A stretch of 36,052 nt of DNA, taken from the NCBI GenBank assembly GCA_028291455.1, contig JAQGHY010000315.1, positions 1 to 36,052 on the forward strand, read 5' to 3'. Of the stretch, positions 1 through 8,300 are shown piece by piece. Position numbers and translations under genes: made by a program. The notes beneath the pieces were generated by a model. The model was given only the letters and a program-made list of their open reading frames with translations, ran no database searches and had not been told where the DNA came from. The number at the start of each line of letters is the position of its first letter. Position 1 is the first letter of the stretch. This DNA is from Rubritepida sp. (lineage in GTDB: Bacteria; Pseudomonadota; Alphaproteobacteria; Acetobacterales; Acetobacteraceae).

Positions 1-1
1 C

Positions 2-952
2 CTCAAGGCGATGGTCTTCGGACAGGATCGTGCCATCGAGGCGCTGTCCTCGGCGATCAAGCTCAGCCGGGCGGGACTTCGCGACCCGGAGAAGCCGATC
101 GGCAACTACCTCTTCTCCGGCCCCACGGGCGTCGGCAAGACGGAAGTGGCCAAGCAGCTTTCCAAGACGCTCGGCATCGAGTTGATCCGCTTCGATATGT
201 CCGAATACATGGAGCGGCACAGCGTCAGCCGGCTGATCGGCGCGCCCCCGGGCTATGTGGGCTTCGACCAGGGCGGGTTGCTAACCGACGGCATCGACCA
301 GCATCCGCATTGCGTGCTGCTACTGGACGAGATCGAGAAGGCCCATCCGGACCTCTTCAACATCCTGCTGCAGGTCATGGATCACGGGAAGCTGACCGAT
401 CACAACGGCAAGACGGTCGATTTCCGCAACGTCATCCTGATCATGACCACCAATGCCGGCGCGGCCGACATGCAGAAGGCGGCCATCGGCTTCGGCAGCC
501 CGGTGCGTCAGGGCGAGGATGAGGAGGCGGTGAAGCGGATGTTCACGCCGGAATTCCGCAACCGCCTCGACGCGACGATCGCCTTTGCCGGACTTTCGGC
601 CGAGATCGTGGCGCAGGTCGTGGAGAAGTTCGTGATGCAGCTGGAAGCCCAGCTTGCGGATCGCAACGTCACCATTGAGCTATCGAGTGCCGCGAAGGAA
701 TGGCTGGCGGAGCGCGGCTACGATCCGCTCTACGGCGCGCGGCCGCTGGCCCGCGTGATCCAGGAGTACATCAAGAAGCCGCTGGCCGAGGAACTGCTCT
801 TCGGAAAGCTGGTGAAGGGTGGCGCGGTGAAGGTGAACCTCACCGATGGCGCGCTGACCTTCGACATCACCGAGGCGCCGGTCGCCGCCCTGCCGAAGCC
901 GGAAAGCGGCGACGGCGAGGCGGAGAAGGAGCCGGAAGCGACGGCGGAGTAA
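2..952 (+). CDS. clpA: ATP-dependent Clp protease ATP-binding subunit ClpA, C-terminal part (5' truncated by window edge)
   Basis: The reading frame is open from the first base, so the N-terminal domain and first AAA+ module lie outside the window. The visible part is the second AAA+ module of a Hsp100/Clp ATPase. It has Walker A GPTGVGKT (119-142), a Walker B ending LLLDEIE (313-336), and the sensor/arginine-finger region with FTPEFRNRLD. These are typical of ClpA rather than ClpB. The segment AAIGFGSP carries an IGF tripeptide where ClpA has its IGL/IGF loop for docking to ClpP, so the protein should feed substrates to ClpP in the cytoplasm. The C-terminal D2 small domain (YDPLYGARPL) is intact. 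It is followed by a non-conserved tail of about 25 residues rich in Glu, Ala and Pro. The family assignment is secure; the tail is lineage-specific and of unknown role. Confidence 0.95.
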   Translation, partial: LKAMVFGQDRAIEALSSAIKLSRAGLRDPEKPIGNYLFSGPTGVGKTEVAKQLSKTLGIELIRFDMSEYMERHSVSRLIGAPPGYVGFDQGGLLTDGIDQHPHCVLLLDEIEKAHPDLFNILLQVMDHGKLTDHNGKTVDFRNVILIMTTNAGAADMQKAAIGFGSPVRQGEDEEAVKRMFTPEFRNRLDATIAFAGLSAEIVAQVVEKFVMQLEAQLADRNVTIELSSAAKEWLAERGYDPLYGARPLARVIQEYIKKPLAEELLFGKLVKGGAVKVNLTDGALTFDITEAPVAALPKPESGDGEAEKEPEATAE

Positions 953-972
953 TCTTCCGGACGGTTGTGAAG

Positions 973-1005
973 AGGGCCTCGATGGGAAACCATCGGGGCC
1001 CTTTC
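973..1005 (+). terminator. Hairpin after clpA, probable intrinsic terminator or attenuator
   Basis: A 13-bp stem with one G-T mismatch (973-985 with 990-1002) is closed by a GAAA tetraloop (986-989). It is followed by only three T residues in the run. It starts 20 bp after the clpA stop and ends about 20 bp before the next start codon. The stem is strong but the T-tract is short, so partial readthrough into the downstream small gene is possible. Confidence 0.7.
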
Positions 1006-1023
1006 CATTTCAGGACATCCGCC

Positions 1024-1377
1024 ATGACGACCGACACCCGCATCGAAGACTGGGACAGCTACAACGCCGCGCTGCGCGAGCGCGGCAAGGAGTTCTCAGC
1101 GCTGCATCCAGAGGCGGTGAAGGGCTTCTCCGCCCTATCCCGCGGCGCCGCGACGACGAAGCATCTGGACGCCAAAACGCGGGAGCTGATCTCGATCGCC
1201 GTGGCGGTGACCACGCGCTGCCAGGGCTGCATCGACGCCCATGCGCGCAAAGCCAAGGCGGCGGGCGCGACCAAGGAAGAAATAGCGGAGGCGCTCGGCG
1301 TGGCAATCGCAGTCAACGCCGGGGCGGCGCTGACATATTCGCTTCATGTGCTGGACGCGCTGGACGGGGCGGGCTGA
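1024..1377 (+). CDS. Carboxymuconolactone decarboxylase / AhpD-like family protein
   Basis: 117 residues, the usual size for a single CMD-domain protein. The central segment carries CQGCIDAH, a CxxC pair followed by His as in AhpD-type alkylhydroperoxidases, after the helix DAKTRELISIAVA that is typical of the fold. In this family the CxxC with the nearby His gives thiol peroxidase or disulphide reductase activity, so a small cytoplasmic redox enzyme is likely. The actual substrate cannot be read from the sequence. The start was chosen at 1024 because an AGGAC Shine-Dalgarno-like stretch lies about 8 bp upstream and the domain begins soon after. A longer in-frame extension runs back into clpA and the hairpin and is not credible. 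The last 34 bp overlap the 3' end of the convergent hydrolase gene. Confidence 0.9.
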   Translation: MTTDTRIEDWDSYNAALRERGKEFSALHPEAVKGFSALSRGAATTKHLDAKTRELISIAVAVTTRCQGCIDAHARKAKAAGATKEEIAEALGVAIAVNAGAALTYSLHVLDALDGAG

Positions 1378-2207
1378 GCGACAAAGGCGCGGACCTCGCC
1401 CAGCACGTCGCCGCCGGCGAGCCCCAGGGCCCGCACCGGCGCAGCGATTGCGGCGAGGACGCCGATATGGCTCATTCCGGGATAGGTGACGTGCCGCACG
1501 GGCACGCCAGCCTCCCGCGCACGGGCGGCCATGACGGCGGAATGCGTGGGGCGGACGGTCTCGTCCGCCTCGCCATGCAGCAGCAGCATCGGCGGCGTTG
1601 TCCGCCGGTCCAGTGGATCGGGCGCGGCCAGGATACGCGGCATGCCGGAGAAGATTTCCGGCGGCGTCACCTCGTCCGCGCCGAAATCGTAGGGACCTGC
1701 GAGGCCGATGAAGCCCTTCACCCGCGCCTGGGCACCCCAGCGCTGATCGAGCGCCACGCATGCCGCGTTGAAGGCGCCGGCGGAATGCCCCATCAGCACA
1801 AGCCGCCGCCCCGGCTCCCGCGCGGCCATGAACTGGACGGCCAGCGCGGTATCCTCGACGAAACCGGGATAGCGCGCCTCGGGCCAGAGCCGGTAGTCCG
1901 GCACCGCCACCAGGCAGCCCAGACCTGCCAGGGGATTCGCGACGAAGCCGTATTCCCCGCGCTCGCCGGAGCGCCAGCCGCCGCCATAGACGAAGACCAG
2001 CAGCGGTGCCTCGGGCGGCAGGTCGTCGGGCCGGTAGAGGTCGAGGCGGTGACGCGCCATGGGCCCATAGGCTAGCCCGTCCTCGCGCCGCACACTGCCT
2101 GCGGGGGTCAGTGCATTGACGATGCCAATGGGCGAACAGGCCGCCAGTGGCAGGATCGTGGCGCTAGCCAGCACGGCGCGGCGCCTCAGCTTTGGAGGAT
2201 TCATCAT
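1344..2207 (-). CDS. Secreted alpha/beta hydrolase (esterase/lipase family), predicted lipoprotein
   Basis: 287 residues from the first ATG of an ATG-ATG pair at 2207/2204; longer in-frame starts precede the signal sequence and lack support. The N-terminus has three arginines, a hydrophobic stretch and a lipobox-like LAAC, so it is probably exported (possibly by Tat) and lipid-anchored. Hydrolase landmarks occur in order: an oxyanion segment YGGGW, the nucleophile elbow GHSAG, an acid-containing segment GEADETV, and the catalytic His segment GMSHIG. This is the layout of BD-FAE/carboxylesterase-type alpha/beta hydrolases. The substrate is unknown. It is transcribed towards the CMD-domain gene, and the two 3' ends overlap by 34 bp. 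No clear Shine-Dalgarno is visible. Confidence 0.88.
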   Translation of the reverse strand: MMNPPKLRRRAVLASATILPLAACSPIGIVNALTPAGSVRREDGLAYGPMARHRLDLYRPDDLPPEAPLLVFVYGGGWRSGERGEYGFVANPLAGLGCLVAVPDYRLWPEARYPGFVEDTALAVQFMAAREPGRRLVLMGHSAGAFNAACVALDQRWGAQARVKGFIGLAGPYDFGADEVTPPEIFSGMPRILAAPDPLDRRTTPPMLLLHGEADETVRPTHSAVMAARAREAGVPVRHVTYPGMSHIGVLAAIAAPVRALGLAGGDVLGEVRAFVAQPAPSSASST

Positions 2208-2290
2208 TTCGCACGGACACATGGGGCGTGGCGCGACCGATGCTAGGATTGACCGCGGCCGGCATCGCCTTGAAGTGCCCGGCACCGCAC

Positions 2291-2333
2291 GACCCGTTCG
2301 TCCAAAGCCTAGGACACGAGCCTTTCACGTTGG
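2291..2333 (+). pseudogene. 5' half of a disrupted tRNA-Glu gene
   Basis: The first 12 bases are identical to the intact tRNA-Glu at 3277. The D-arm region matches with one base missing and a few changes, and the last 15 bases (AGCCTTTCACGTTGG, the 3' part of the anticodon arm including the TTC anticodon) are again identical. Similarity stops abruptly after CACGTTGG at 2333, with no variable loop, T-arm or acceptor 3' strand following. The missing 3' half seems to reappear at 3172. On its own this copy cannot form a tRNA. Confidence 0.75.
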
Positions 2334-2346
2334 ACTGATCTTAGCT

Positions 2347-2386
2347 GACCGCCGGCTTTTTGCAGGCGGTCCCGGATCTGACCGCC
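2347..2386. repeat. Alternating inverted repeat GACCGCC / GGCGGTC / GACCGCC
   Basis: The heptamer GACCGCC occurs at 2347-2353, its reverse complement GGCGGTC at 2365-2371, and GACCGCC again at 2380-2386. The middle copy can pair with either outer copy, giving two mutually exclusive 7-bp hairpins. The first loop contains TTTTT. It lies 14 bp inside the left end of the segment that splits the tRNA-Glu copy. Its function is unknown; a terminator-like or mobile-element end structure is possible. Confidence 0.5.
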
Positions 2387-2643
2387 TCCGACCTCCACCG
2401 CCTCATCACGAAGATCGGCACGCGCAGCAGCTCCCGAGAGGCAGGCTGGCGAGGCGCGGATCCTTGAGCATTTGGTCGAGGGTGGCGGGAGCGGGGCGCG
2501 TTGCGTCGGGCGTCATGGGATCAGCTTCGGTTTCTCGGGTTTAGGGAAGAACGGCACCGGCGCCGCAACCTGCAGGGGTCCAGCCGGTTTGCCTGACAAG
2601 CCCGGTGCCATCCGGCTGCCGGCCCATCGTGGAGGAACAGGAC

Positions 2644-2976
2644 ATGGCCAAACTTCGGGTATCTGGAGCGATGCTGCTTGGCGCCGTGCTTGGTGCAGCA
2701 TCCCTCTCCGAGCCGGCGACTGCGCAGACGCCCGACACATCACGATCCCGCACCGAACAGTCGATCGGCGCGCAGCCACCGACCCAGGGCGGTTCGGATG
2801 ACACAGTGGGCGGCGGCCGGAGACGGCCATCAAACACCACGCCGATGACGCAGACGCCGTCACCCACCGATCCTGGCGCCGGGGGGACCCCGCCGAGCAT
2901 GGGCGGATCAGGGCCGGCCAACGGCACAGCGCCGCGTCCGCCTGCGCGGCCTCCGGCATCCCCAGGCACGCGATAG
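2644..2976 (+). CDS. Small secreted Pro/Gly/Thr-rich hypothetical protein
   Basis: 110 residues. The start at 2644 follows a purine-rich GAGGAACAGG stretch and opens a good signal peptide: Lys/Arg near the N-terminus, a hydrophobic core, and predicted cleavage after ATA at about residue 27. The mature part is low-complexity and probably disordered, rich in Pro, Gly, Thr and Ser, with many short Pro-containing clusters near the C-terminus. No catalytic or binding motif is recognisable. The only other gene-like feature nearby is the split tRNA around it. It may be a lineage-specific periplasmic or surface protein. The clear signal peptide and ribosome-binding site argue that it is real. Confidence 0.6.
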   Translation: MAKLRVSGAMLLGAVLGAASLSEPATAQTPDTSRSRTEQSIGAQPPTQGGSDDTVGGGRRRPSNTTPMTQTPSPTDPGAGGTPPSMGGSGPANGTAPRPPARPPASPGTR

Positions 2977-3276
2977 AACGCCGCATAGCCGAGATACCGC
3001 GACCGAGGGGCCGGCGGGCAAATCCGGGGCGCGCTACCGAGCAAGGCGCAGGCCAGCCCGAATCCTGGGCAATGTGGGGTTTGCTTAGGGGCTAGGCGCT
3101 TCGGTGCACCTTGTGTATGGAGCGGCTCGTTAGCGGCAACGCGAGGCATTTGATCTGACGTCTTAAAGGTGCACGTTGGCCAGCATGGGAAGTTCGTCCC
3201 GTATGGCTCGCGAATGGCATCCAGGATCATCTGCGCCGTGCTGAGGCTAATGAGGGATTTCTAAGCGTTTTCCCAC
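2977..3276. other. Gene-free stretch containing the decayed tRNA-Glu 3' half
   Basis: I see no credible coding region in these 300 bases; reading frames crossing it on the minus strand lack any family signature and overlap the secreted-protein gene. The only structured element is the tRNA-like remnant at 3172-3213. The promoter for the intact tRNA-Glu must lie in roughly the last 60 bases, but I cannot point to convincing -35 and -10 boxes. Confidence 0.6.
3172..3213 (+). pseudogene. Decayed 3' half of a disrupted tRNA-Glu gene
   Basis: Aligned with the intact tRNA-Glu at 3315-3352, the sequence starts CACGTTGG, continues through a CAGCA-GGG variable/T-stem region, a TTCG T-loop piece, and TCCCGTA-GG-TCGC-A over the acceptor 3' strand and CCA. 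It has a 1-nt insertion, a 3-nt insertion, a 2-nt deletion and several substitutions. About 15 of the last 18 positions match. The acceptor strand no longer pairs properly with GACCCGT. With the piece at 2291 it would make one complete but interrupted tRNA-Glu, 64 bp upstream of the functional copy and in the same orientation. Confidence 0.6.
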
Positions 3277-3352
3277 GACCCGTTCGTCTAGAGGCCTAGG
3301 ACTCCAGCCTTTCACGTTGGCAGCACGGGTTCGAATCCCGTACGGGTCGCCA
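3277..3352 (+). tRNA. tRNA-Glu (anticodon UUC)
   Basis: A full 76-nt cloverleaf. The acceptor stem GACCCGT (3277-3283) pairs perfectly with ACGGGTC (3342-3348). The anticodon stem CCAGC/GTTGG (3304-3308 with 3316-3320) has one G-T pair. The anticodon loop CTTTCAC has TTC at 3311-3313, and the T-loop TTCGAAT is canonical. The discriminator G and the CCA end (3350-3352) are encoded. The sequence is close to enterobacterial tRNA-Glu throughout. A weak 5-bp hairpin followed by TTTT at about 3364-3390 could end its transcript. It is the only intact member of what appears to have been a two-copy array. Confidence 0.97.
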
Positions 3353-3363
3353 ACCGCCTTATC

Positions 3364-3390
3364 GTGGGATCGGCGCACCCACCTCATTTT
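3364..3390 (+). terminator. Weak hairpin plus T-tract after tRNA-Glu
   Basis: GTGGG (3364-3368) can pair with CCCAC (3378-3382) across a 9-nt loop, followed by CTCATTTT. The stem is short, so this is only a tentative terminator for the tRNA-Glu transcript. The rest of the interval to the next gene (3391-3593) shows no other structure and should contain the promoter of the downstream secretion cluster. Confidence 0.25.
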
Positions 3391-3593
3391 CCGGCAAGAG
3401 GTCGCAAAATAGGCGCTCCACTTCCGTTTGAAGCCAAATTCGGGCGCAAGTCGTGCCCCAAACGCCACATGCGTTCCGCTAAACCCCTAATGAAGCAACA
3501 ACATAACTTGCGCATACATCAAGCATAGCCGCATCCTCCGGCATGCAATCCGCCCGAAGCGGATGAATGGTTGGGCGCAGGGAGCGGAACTGC

Positions 3594-5345
3594 ATGCGCG
3601 TGTCTTTGGAGATTCCATCGCGTCGCATTCGTGCGGGAGGCGCGCCGGCGATTCTTGCCCTCCTCGCGCTTTGCCTGATCGGATCTGGAGCCTTCGCACA
3701 GCAGGTGCCGGGCGCACTCGTCATCCCGCCGGGCGGCACGCCCATTCCGCAGCTTGCCCCGGGAATGCCGCGCCAGGTCGGCCCCGGCCTCGTCGCGCCG
3801 CCACCCGTGACGCCGACCGGCGTCGGGGCGGCCGGCAACGTGCCCATCCGCGACGTCACCTTCGTGGGCGCCACCGCCTTCAACCGCGATCAGCTCGCCG
3901 CCGCCACGGGCAGCCTCACCGGCCCGGCCGTGCCGGTCTCCTCCGTGGAGGAGGCGCGCGCGGCCATCGTCTCCCTCTACCGCGAGCGCGGCTACGCCTT
4001 CGTCACCGCTGATGCCACCGTAGGCGCGGACGGCATGCTGCGCTTCCAGATCGCCGAGGGCTTCGTCAGCGAAGTCCGGCTCGACGGTGATATCGGCCCC
4101 GCGGGCACCCAGGTGCTGCGCTTCCTGAACCGGCTGGTGAACGTGCAGCCGCTGGATGTCGCCACGCTCGAGCGCCAGCTCCTCCTGGCGCAGGACATCC
4201 CGGGCCTGACGGTCCGCACCGTGCTGCGCCCCGCCGGCACCGCGCCCGGTGCGCTTTCCCTCGTGGCCCAGGTCTCGCGCCAGGCCATCACCGGATATGT
4301 GACCGCCGACAATCGCGGTGCCCGCTTCTCCGGTCCGCAGCAGGGCCTTGCCGCGGTGCAGTTCAACTCCCTCACCTCGCTCGGCGAGCGGACCGAGCTC
4401 GCGCTGTTCTATGCCAGCGGCAGCACCCAGTTGTTTGGCCAGGCGAATTGGCAGGCCTTCATCGGTGGATCCGGCCTGCAGGTGCGGATCTATGCGGGCT
4501 ACGGCCAGACGCAGCCATCGGGCGTGCTCCGCAACCTCGGCTATGAGGGCCTGAGCACGGTGGCGGGCGCCTCGCTCTCCTATCCCGTGATCCGCCGGCG
4601 TTCGCAGACGCTCAATGTCGTTGGCTCCTTCGACATCATCGACACCGAAATCCGGCTGGACGACACGGCCGGGCAATCCCGCCGCCTGTCCTACGACGCG
4701 CTGCGAATGCTGCGGATCGGCGGAGACTGGACGGTCTATGACCTGCTGTTCGGCGACAACCGCCCCGGCACCAATTTCCTGACCCTGCGGCTTTCTCAGG
4801 GCCTGTCCGGCGCGGGGTCGCAGACCTCGCGCACCGGCTCGCGCGGTGAATTCACCAAGGTCAATGCCGAGGCGACGCGCATCCAGGCGCTGTTCGCGCC
4901 CTGGGCCGGCGCGTTGGTCTCGCTCCAGGGCACCGTCGCCGGGCAGTGGACGAACGACGTGCTCCCGCTGGCGGAGAAGTTCTACCTCGGCGGCAATCGT
5001 CTGGGGCGCGGCTTCTATGCCGGCGAAGTCACGGGCGATCGCGCCATCGCGGTCTCGGCGGAGTTGCAGCTCTCGACGTTCCATGAGCTGTCGCCCTTCG
5101 GTGTCTCGCTGCGGCTGGCCCCGACCTACTATGCCTTCTACGACGAGGGCTGGACCTTCGAGAACCAGGCCGTCGATCCCGACCGCCGGCTCTCCTCCGT
5201 CGGCATCGGTGTGCGGACGCAGATCAACGGGCGCTTCGAGGCGCAGGTCGAGGGCGTGCGCCGGCTGACGCGCCAGCCATCCGGCGCGAGCGTGCCGGCC
5301 CAACATGAGGATGCGCTGTTCTGGCGCGTCCTCGCGCGGTTCTAG
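3594..5345 (+). CDS. TpsB-family (ShlB/FhaC/HecB) outer-membrane transporter of a two-partner secretion system
   Basis: 583 residues from the ATG at 3594, which follows a GGGAG ribosome-binding site by about 8 bp; an upstream in-frame ATG at 3567 has none. A signal peptide ends AFA with cleavage at about residue 35. A Pro/Gly linker follows, then POTRA-type periplasmic modules from about residue 83 (VPIRDVTFVGATAF, then EGFVSEVRLDG). From about residue 223 the segment VTADNRGARFSG opens the ShlB-type beta-barrel. Near the C-terminus GRGFYAGEVTGD corresponds to the conserved VRGF/Y loop-6 motif of the Omp85/TpsB superfamily. The protein ends in Phe, as expected for BAM-inserted barrels. Its role would be to secrete the product of the next gene, which begins 16 bp downstream. 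Substrate pairing is inferred from adjacency. Confidence 0.93.
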   Translation: MRVSLEIPSRRIRAGGAPAILALLALCLIGSGAFAQQVPGALVIPPGGTPIPQLAPGMPRQVGPGLVAPPPVTPTGVGAAGNVPIRDVTFVGATAFNRDQLAAATGSLTGPAVPVSSVEEARAAIVSLYRERGYAFVTADATVGADGMLRFQIAEGFVSEVRLDGDIGPAGTQVLRFLNRLVNVQPLDVATLERQLLLAQDIPGLTVRTVLRPAGTAPGALSLVAQVSRQAITGYVTADNRGARFSGPQQGLAAVQFNSLTSLGERTELALFYASGSTQLFGQANWQAFIGGSGLQVRIYAGYGQTQPSGVLRNLGYEGLSTVAGASLSYPVIRRRSQTLNVVGSFDIIDTEIRLDDTAGQSRRLSYDALRMLRIGGDWTVYDLLFGDNRPGTNFLTLRLSQGLSGAGSQTSRTGSRGEFTKVNAEATRIQALFAPWAGALVSLQGTVAGQWTNDVLPLAEKFYLGGNRLGRGFYAGEVTGDRAIAVSAELQLSTFHELSPFGVSLRLAPTYYAFYDEGWTFENQAVDPDRRLSSVGIGVRTQINGRFEAQVEGVRRLTRQPSGASVPAQHEDALFWRVLARF

Positions 5346-5361
5346 AAGGAACACGGGCAGC

Positions 5362-8300
5362 ATGGCCGGCATCTCCCCCCAAGGCCTCACGACGATGCGC
5401 GCGGCCCTGCTGGCCGGCACGGCGCTCATCCTGCCTGGCGCCGCCTTGGCCCAGCAGCCGCAGGGGGGCCAGGTGGTTGCGGGCTCGGCGTCGATCAGCC
5501 GCACCCCGGGCCAGACCACCATCAACCAGTCCACCGACCGCGCGGCGATCGACTGGCGGACCTTCAACATCGGCCGCGATCAAACGGTGCAGTTCCAGCA
5601 ACCCGGCACCGGCTCGGTCACGCTGAACCGGGTGACGACGCCCGATCCCTCGCAGATCGCCGGGAGCATCATCGCGAACGGCCAGATCGCGATCGTCAAC
5701 CAGTCCGGCGTGGTATTCCACCAGGGCTCGCAGGTGAATGCCGCCGGGCTCGTGGTGTCCACCGCGAATATCTCGAACGAGGCCTTCATGCGCGGCGGGC
5801 GCATGGCCTTCGACCAGCCCGGCCGCCCCGATGCCCGCATCGAGAACAACGGCACCATCACCGTGCGCGAGGCCGGGCTGGCCGCCCTGGTCGCGCCCCA
5901 GGTCGCGAACCGCGGCACGATCACCGCACGCATGGGCCGCGTGGTGCTGGCCGGTGCCGAAACCTCCGTCGTGGATTTCCACGGCGACGGGCTGCTGTCG
6001 CTCGAAATCACATCCCCCGTGCGGCAGGCGCCCACGAATGGCGAGGCGCTGGTCACCAATACCGGCACCATCACCGCGACCGGCGGCACGGTGCAGCTCA
6101 CCGCCTCGGCGGTGGATGGCATCGTGCAGGACTTGGTGCGGGCGGGCGGGCGCATCTCCGCCGATACCGATGCCGCCACCGGGCGCACCGGGCGCGTGGT
6201 CGTCTCCGGCACCGGCGGTGCTGTGCGGATCGAGGGCGAGGTAAGCGCCCAGGGCCTTGCTGCCGGCACGCGCGGCGGCGACGTGCAGATCCTCGGCGAC
6301 CGCACATGGATCGCGCCTGGCGCAGTGGTGAATGCCTCTGGCCGCACGGGCGGCGGCACGGTAGCACTCGGCGTGACGCCGCAGGGCGCGCCCACCCGAC
6401 GCCTCGCGCGCCGCACCGGCGTGGCGCAGGGCGCCGTGGTGCGCGCCGATGCGACCGAAAGCGGCAATGGCGGCACGGTGCTGCTCAACTCCGCCGAATA
6501 CACGGTGCATGCTGGCGTGATCTCGGTGCAGGGCGGGCCGCAGGGCGGCAATGGCGGTTTCGTCGAAGTGTCGAGCGCCAAGGATTTCCGCCTGCTGGGT
6601 GAAGTTAACGTCGCCGCCGGCCCAGGCGGGCTGCGCGGGACGCTGCTGATCGACCCGACCAACCTCACCGTGGTGGCGGGCACCACCGGCAGCGGTTCGG
6701 ACGACGGCGCCGCCGCCGACGGCGTGCTCGGCTCAGGGGAAACCAGCGGCAACACGACCATCTCGAACGGCTTCGTCAACGCCTTTGCCGGCAACCTGCG
6801 GCTCCAGGCCACCAACGCCATCAGCGTCGATGCCGCCATCAACAAACCGACCGGCGACCTCTCGCTGGAGGCCGGCGGCGCCCTGACCGTGTCCGCCACC
6901 GGCTCCATCGTGCTGGGCGCCGGCGACCTGAACCTCACCGCGTCCAGCTTCGCCTTCAACGGCCCCGTCACCGTGCCTTTCGCAAACAGCATCAACCTGA
7001 CCGCCGCCATCAGCGGCGCCTCGATCAGCCAGACCTCGGCGGGCATCCTTACCGGCGGCACCCTGACGCAGACCAACCCCTCGAATTTCTTCGTCGTCGC
7101 GCTGGGTACGGCCGACAATGCGATCGACACGATCGGCTCGCTCGATGCGTTGTCGGGGAGCAATTCCTTCCGCAACACACGGTCGCTGACCGTCAGCACC
7201 AGCTTCCGCGGCAATACCACTGCACGGATCGACGTGTCCGGCGGAGACCTCACGATCAACGGCACCGTCACCGCGGGCAGCACGATCGCGCTTCGCGCCA
7301 CGGGCAATTTCGCGCAGGGCGCCACGGGCAGCTTCACCGCTCCCGACATCATCCTCAATGCCGGCGTGAACCTCTCGACCGGCAACCGGATTGCGGGCTC
7401 GACCGCGGGAATGTCCCTTACCGGGACCATTCAGGCCAGCACGCGTCTCAACCTCAATTCCGCGGCCGGGGGCATCACGCAGACCAGCGGTTCGATCCAG
7501 ACGCCGAACCTCGTCCTCGACACCAACGGAAGTGCCCTGCTCAATATCCCGGTCGTCACCGGCGGCTCCGGCAACCTCATTTCCGGCAATGATATCCGGG
7601 CACTCAACCCGTCGACCGTCGGCGGACAGCTTGCGCTGGTGACACAGCGCGACATCCAACTGCAGGGTCTCATCACCGTTTCGGGCGCTACTTCCATCGC
7701 GGCCAACAACATCACCCAGGCTGTGGGCGGCGTGCTCGTCACGCCGCTTTTCTCGGCATCGACGGACGTGCTGTCCATCGTGCTTGGCGGCGATAACCAG
7801 ATCGATCAGCTCGGCAACGTCCTCGGGACGACCGGCGTTGGCATCAGGAATGCCCGATCGCTGCTGGTGTCGGGGATCGTCCGCGCCGGTAATGCGGCCG
7901 CGGGTCTCGATGTCGTCGGGGACCTGACCGTGACAGGTACCTTCCAGGGCGCCTATGGCGCGACGCTGCGCGCTTCCGGAAGCATTAACCTCGCCAGCGG
8001 CAGCGTGGTCTCGAACTATCAAAACTTCGATTTCACGGCGACGCCGACGGTGATCCAGGCGGGATACGACTTCGGCAGCGGCGCCCCCAATCCCAATTCA
8101 CCTGCATCGCTCACACTCGGAGGCTTTGTCGGGAACCCGGCTTACATCGGATCCTTGACGCTCGCCGCCGGCACCGGGGGCATCCGGCAGACGGGGGGAC
8201 GGATCCTGGCCACCAACCTCACCGTCCAATCCGGCGGCGATGCGCTGCTGAACGGTGCGTCGGCCAGCCAGCCGAACAGCGTGGAAACGCTGCTCGGCGT

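Larger units (their letters stand above)
2334..3171. other. 838-bp segment splitting a tRNA-Glu copy (candidate insertion)
   Basis: This segment lies between the two halves of a tRNA-Glu-like sequence. The octamer CACGTTGG is present just before it (2326-2333) and just after it (3172-3179), as a target-site duplication or recombination core would be. The only gene I support inside is the small secreted protein at 2644-2976. No transposase or integrase is visible and I could not find convincing terminal inverted repeats. Positions 2334-2643 are otherwise gene-free. They contain the alternating inverted repeat at 2347-2386 and short protein-like stretches on the minus strand without a consistent frame. 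An old insertion or a recombination scar are the main readings; its mobile nature is inference. Confidence 0.4.

Noticed and set aside
2341-2516. Protein-like stretches on the minus strand (an ORF from an ATG at 2516 and continuations in other frames)
   Set aside because: The ATG frame stops after about 36 codons and the apparent continuation needs a frameshift. Two alternative frames look equally protein-like, which is usual for GC-rich non-coding DNA, and no family is recognisable.
2334-3171. Terminal inverted repeats of an insertion sequence at the ends of the tRNA-splitting segment
   Set aside because: Comparing the first and last 30-35 bases gave only short, unconvincing matches, so I do not call a classified IS.
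2541-3230. Long minus-strand open frame of 229 codons antisense to the small secreted protein
   Set aside because: It has no signal peptide, domain or plausible ribosome-binding site, is full of Pro/Arg/Ser, and runs through the tRNA-like remnant; the + strand gene is better supported.
3519-5570. 683-codon open frame antisense to tpsB
   Set aside because: It is a shadow of a strongly conserved TpsB gene, with His/Arg/Gly-rich composition typical of the complementary frame in GC-rich DNA.
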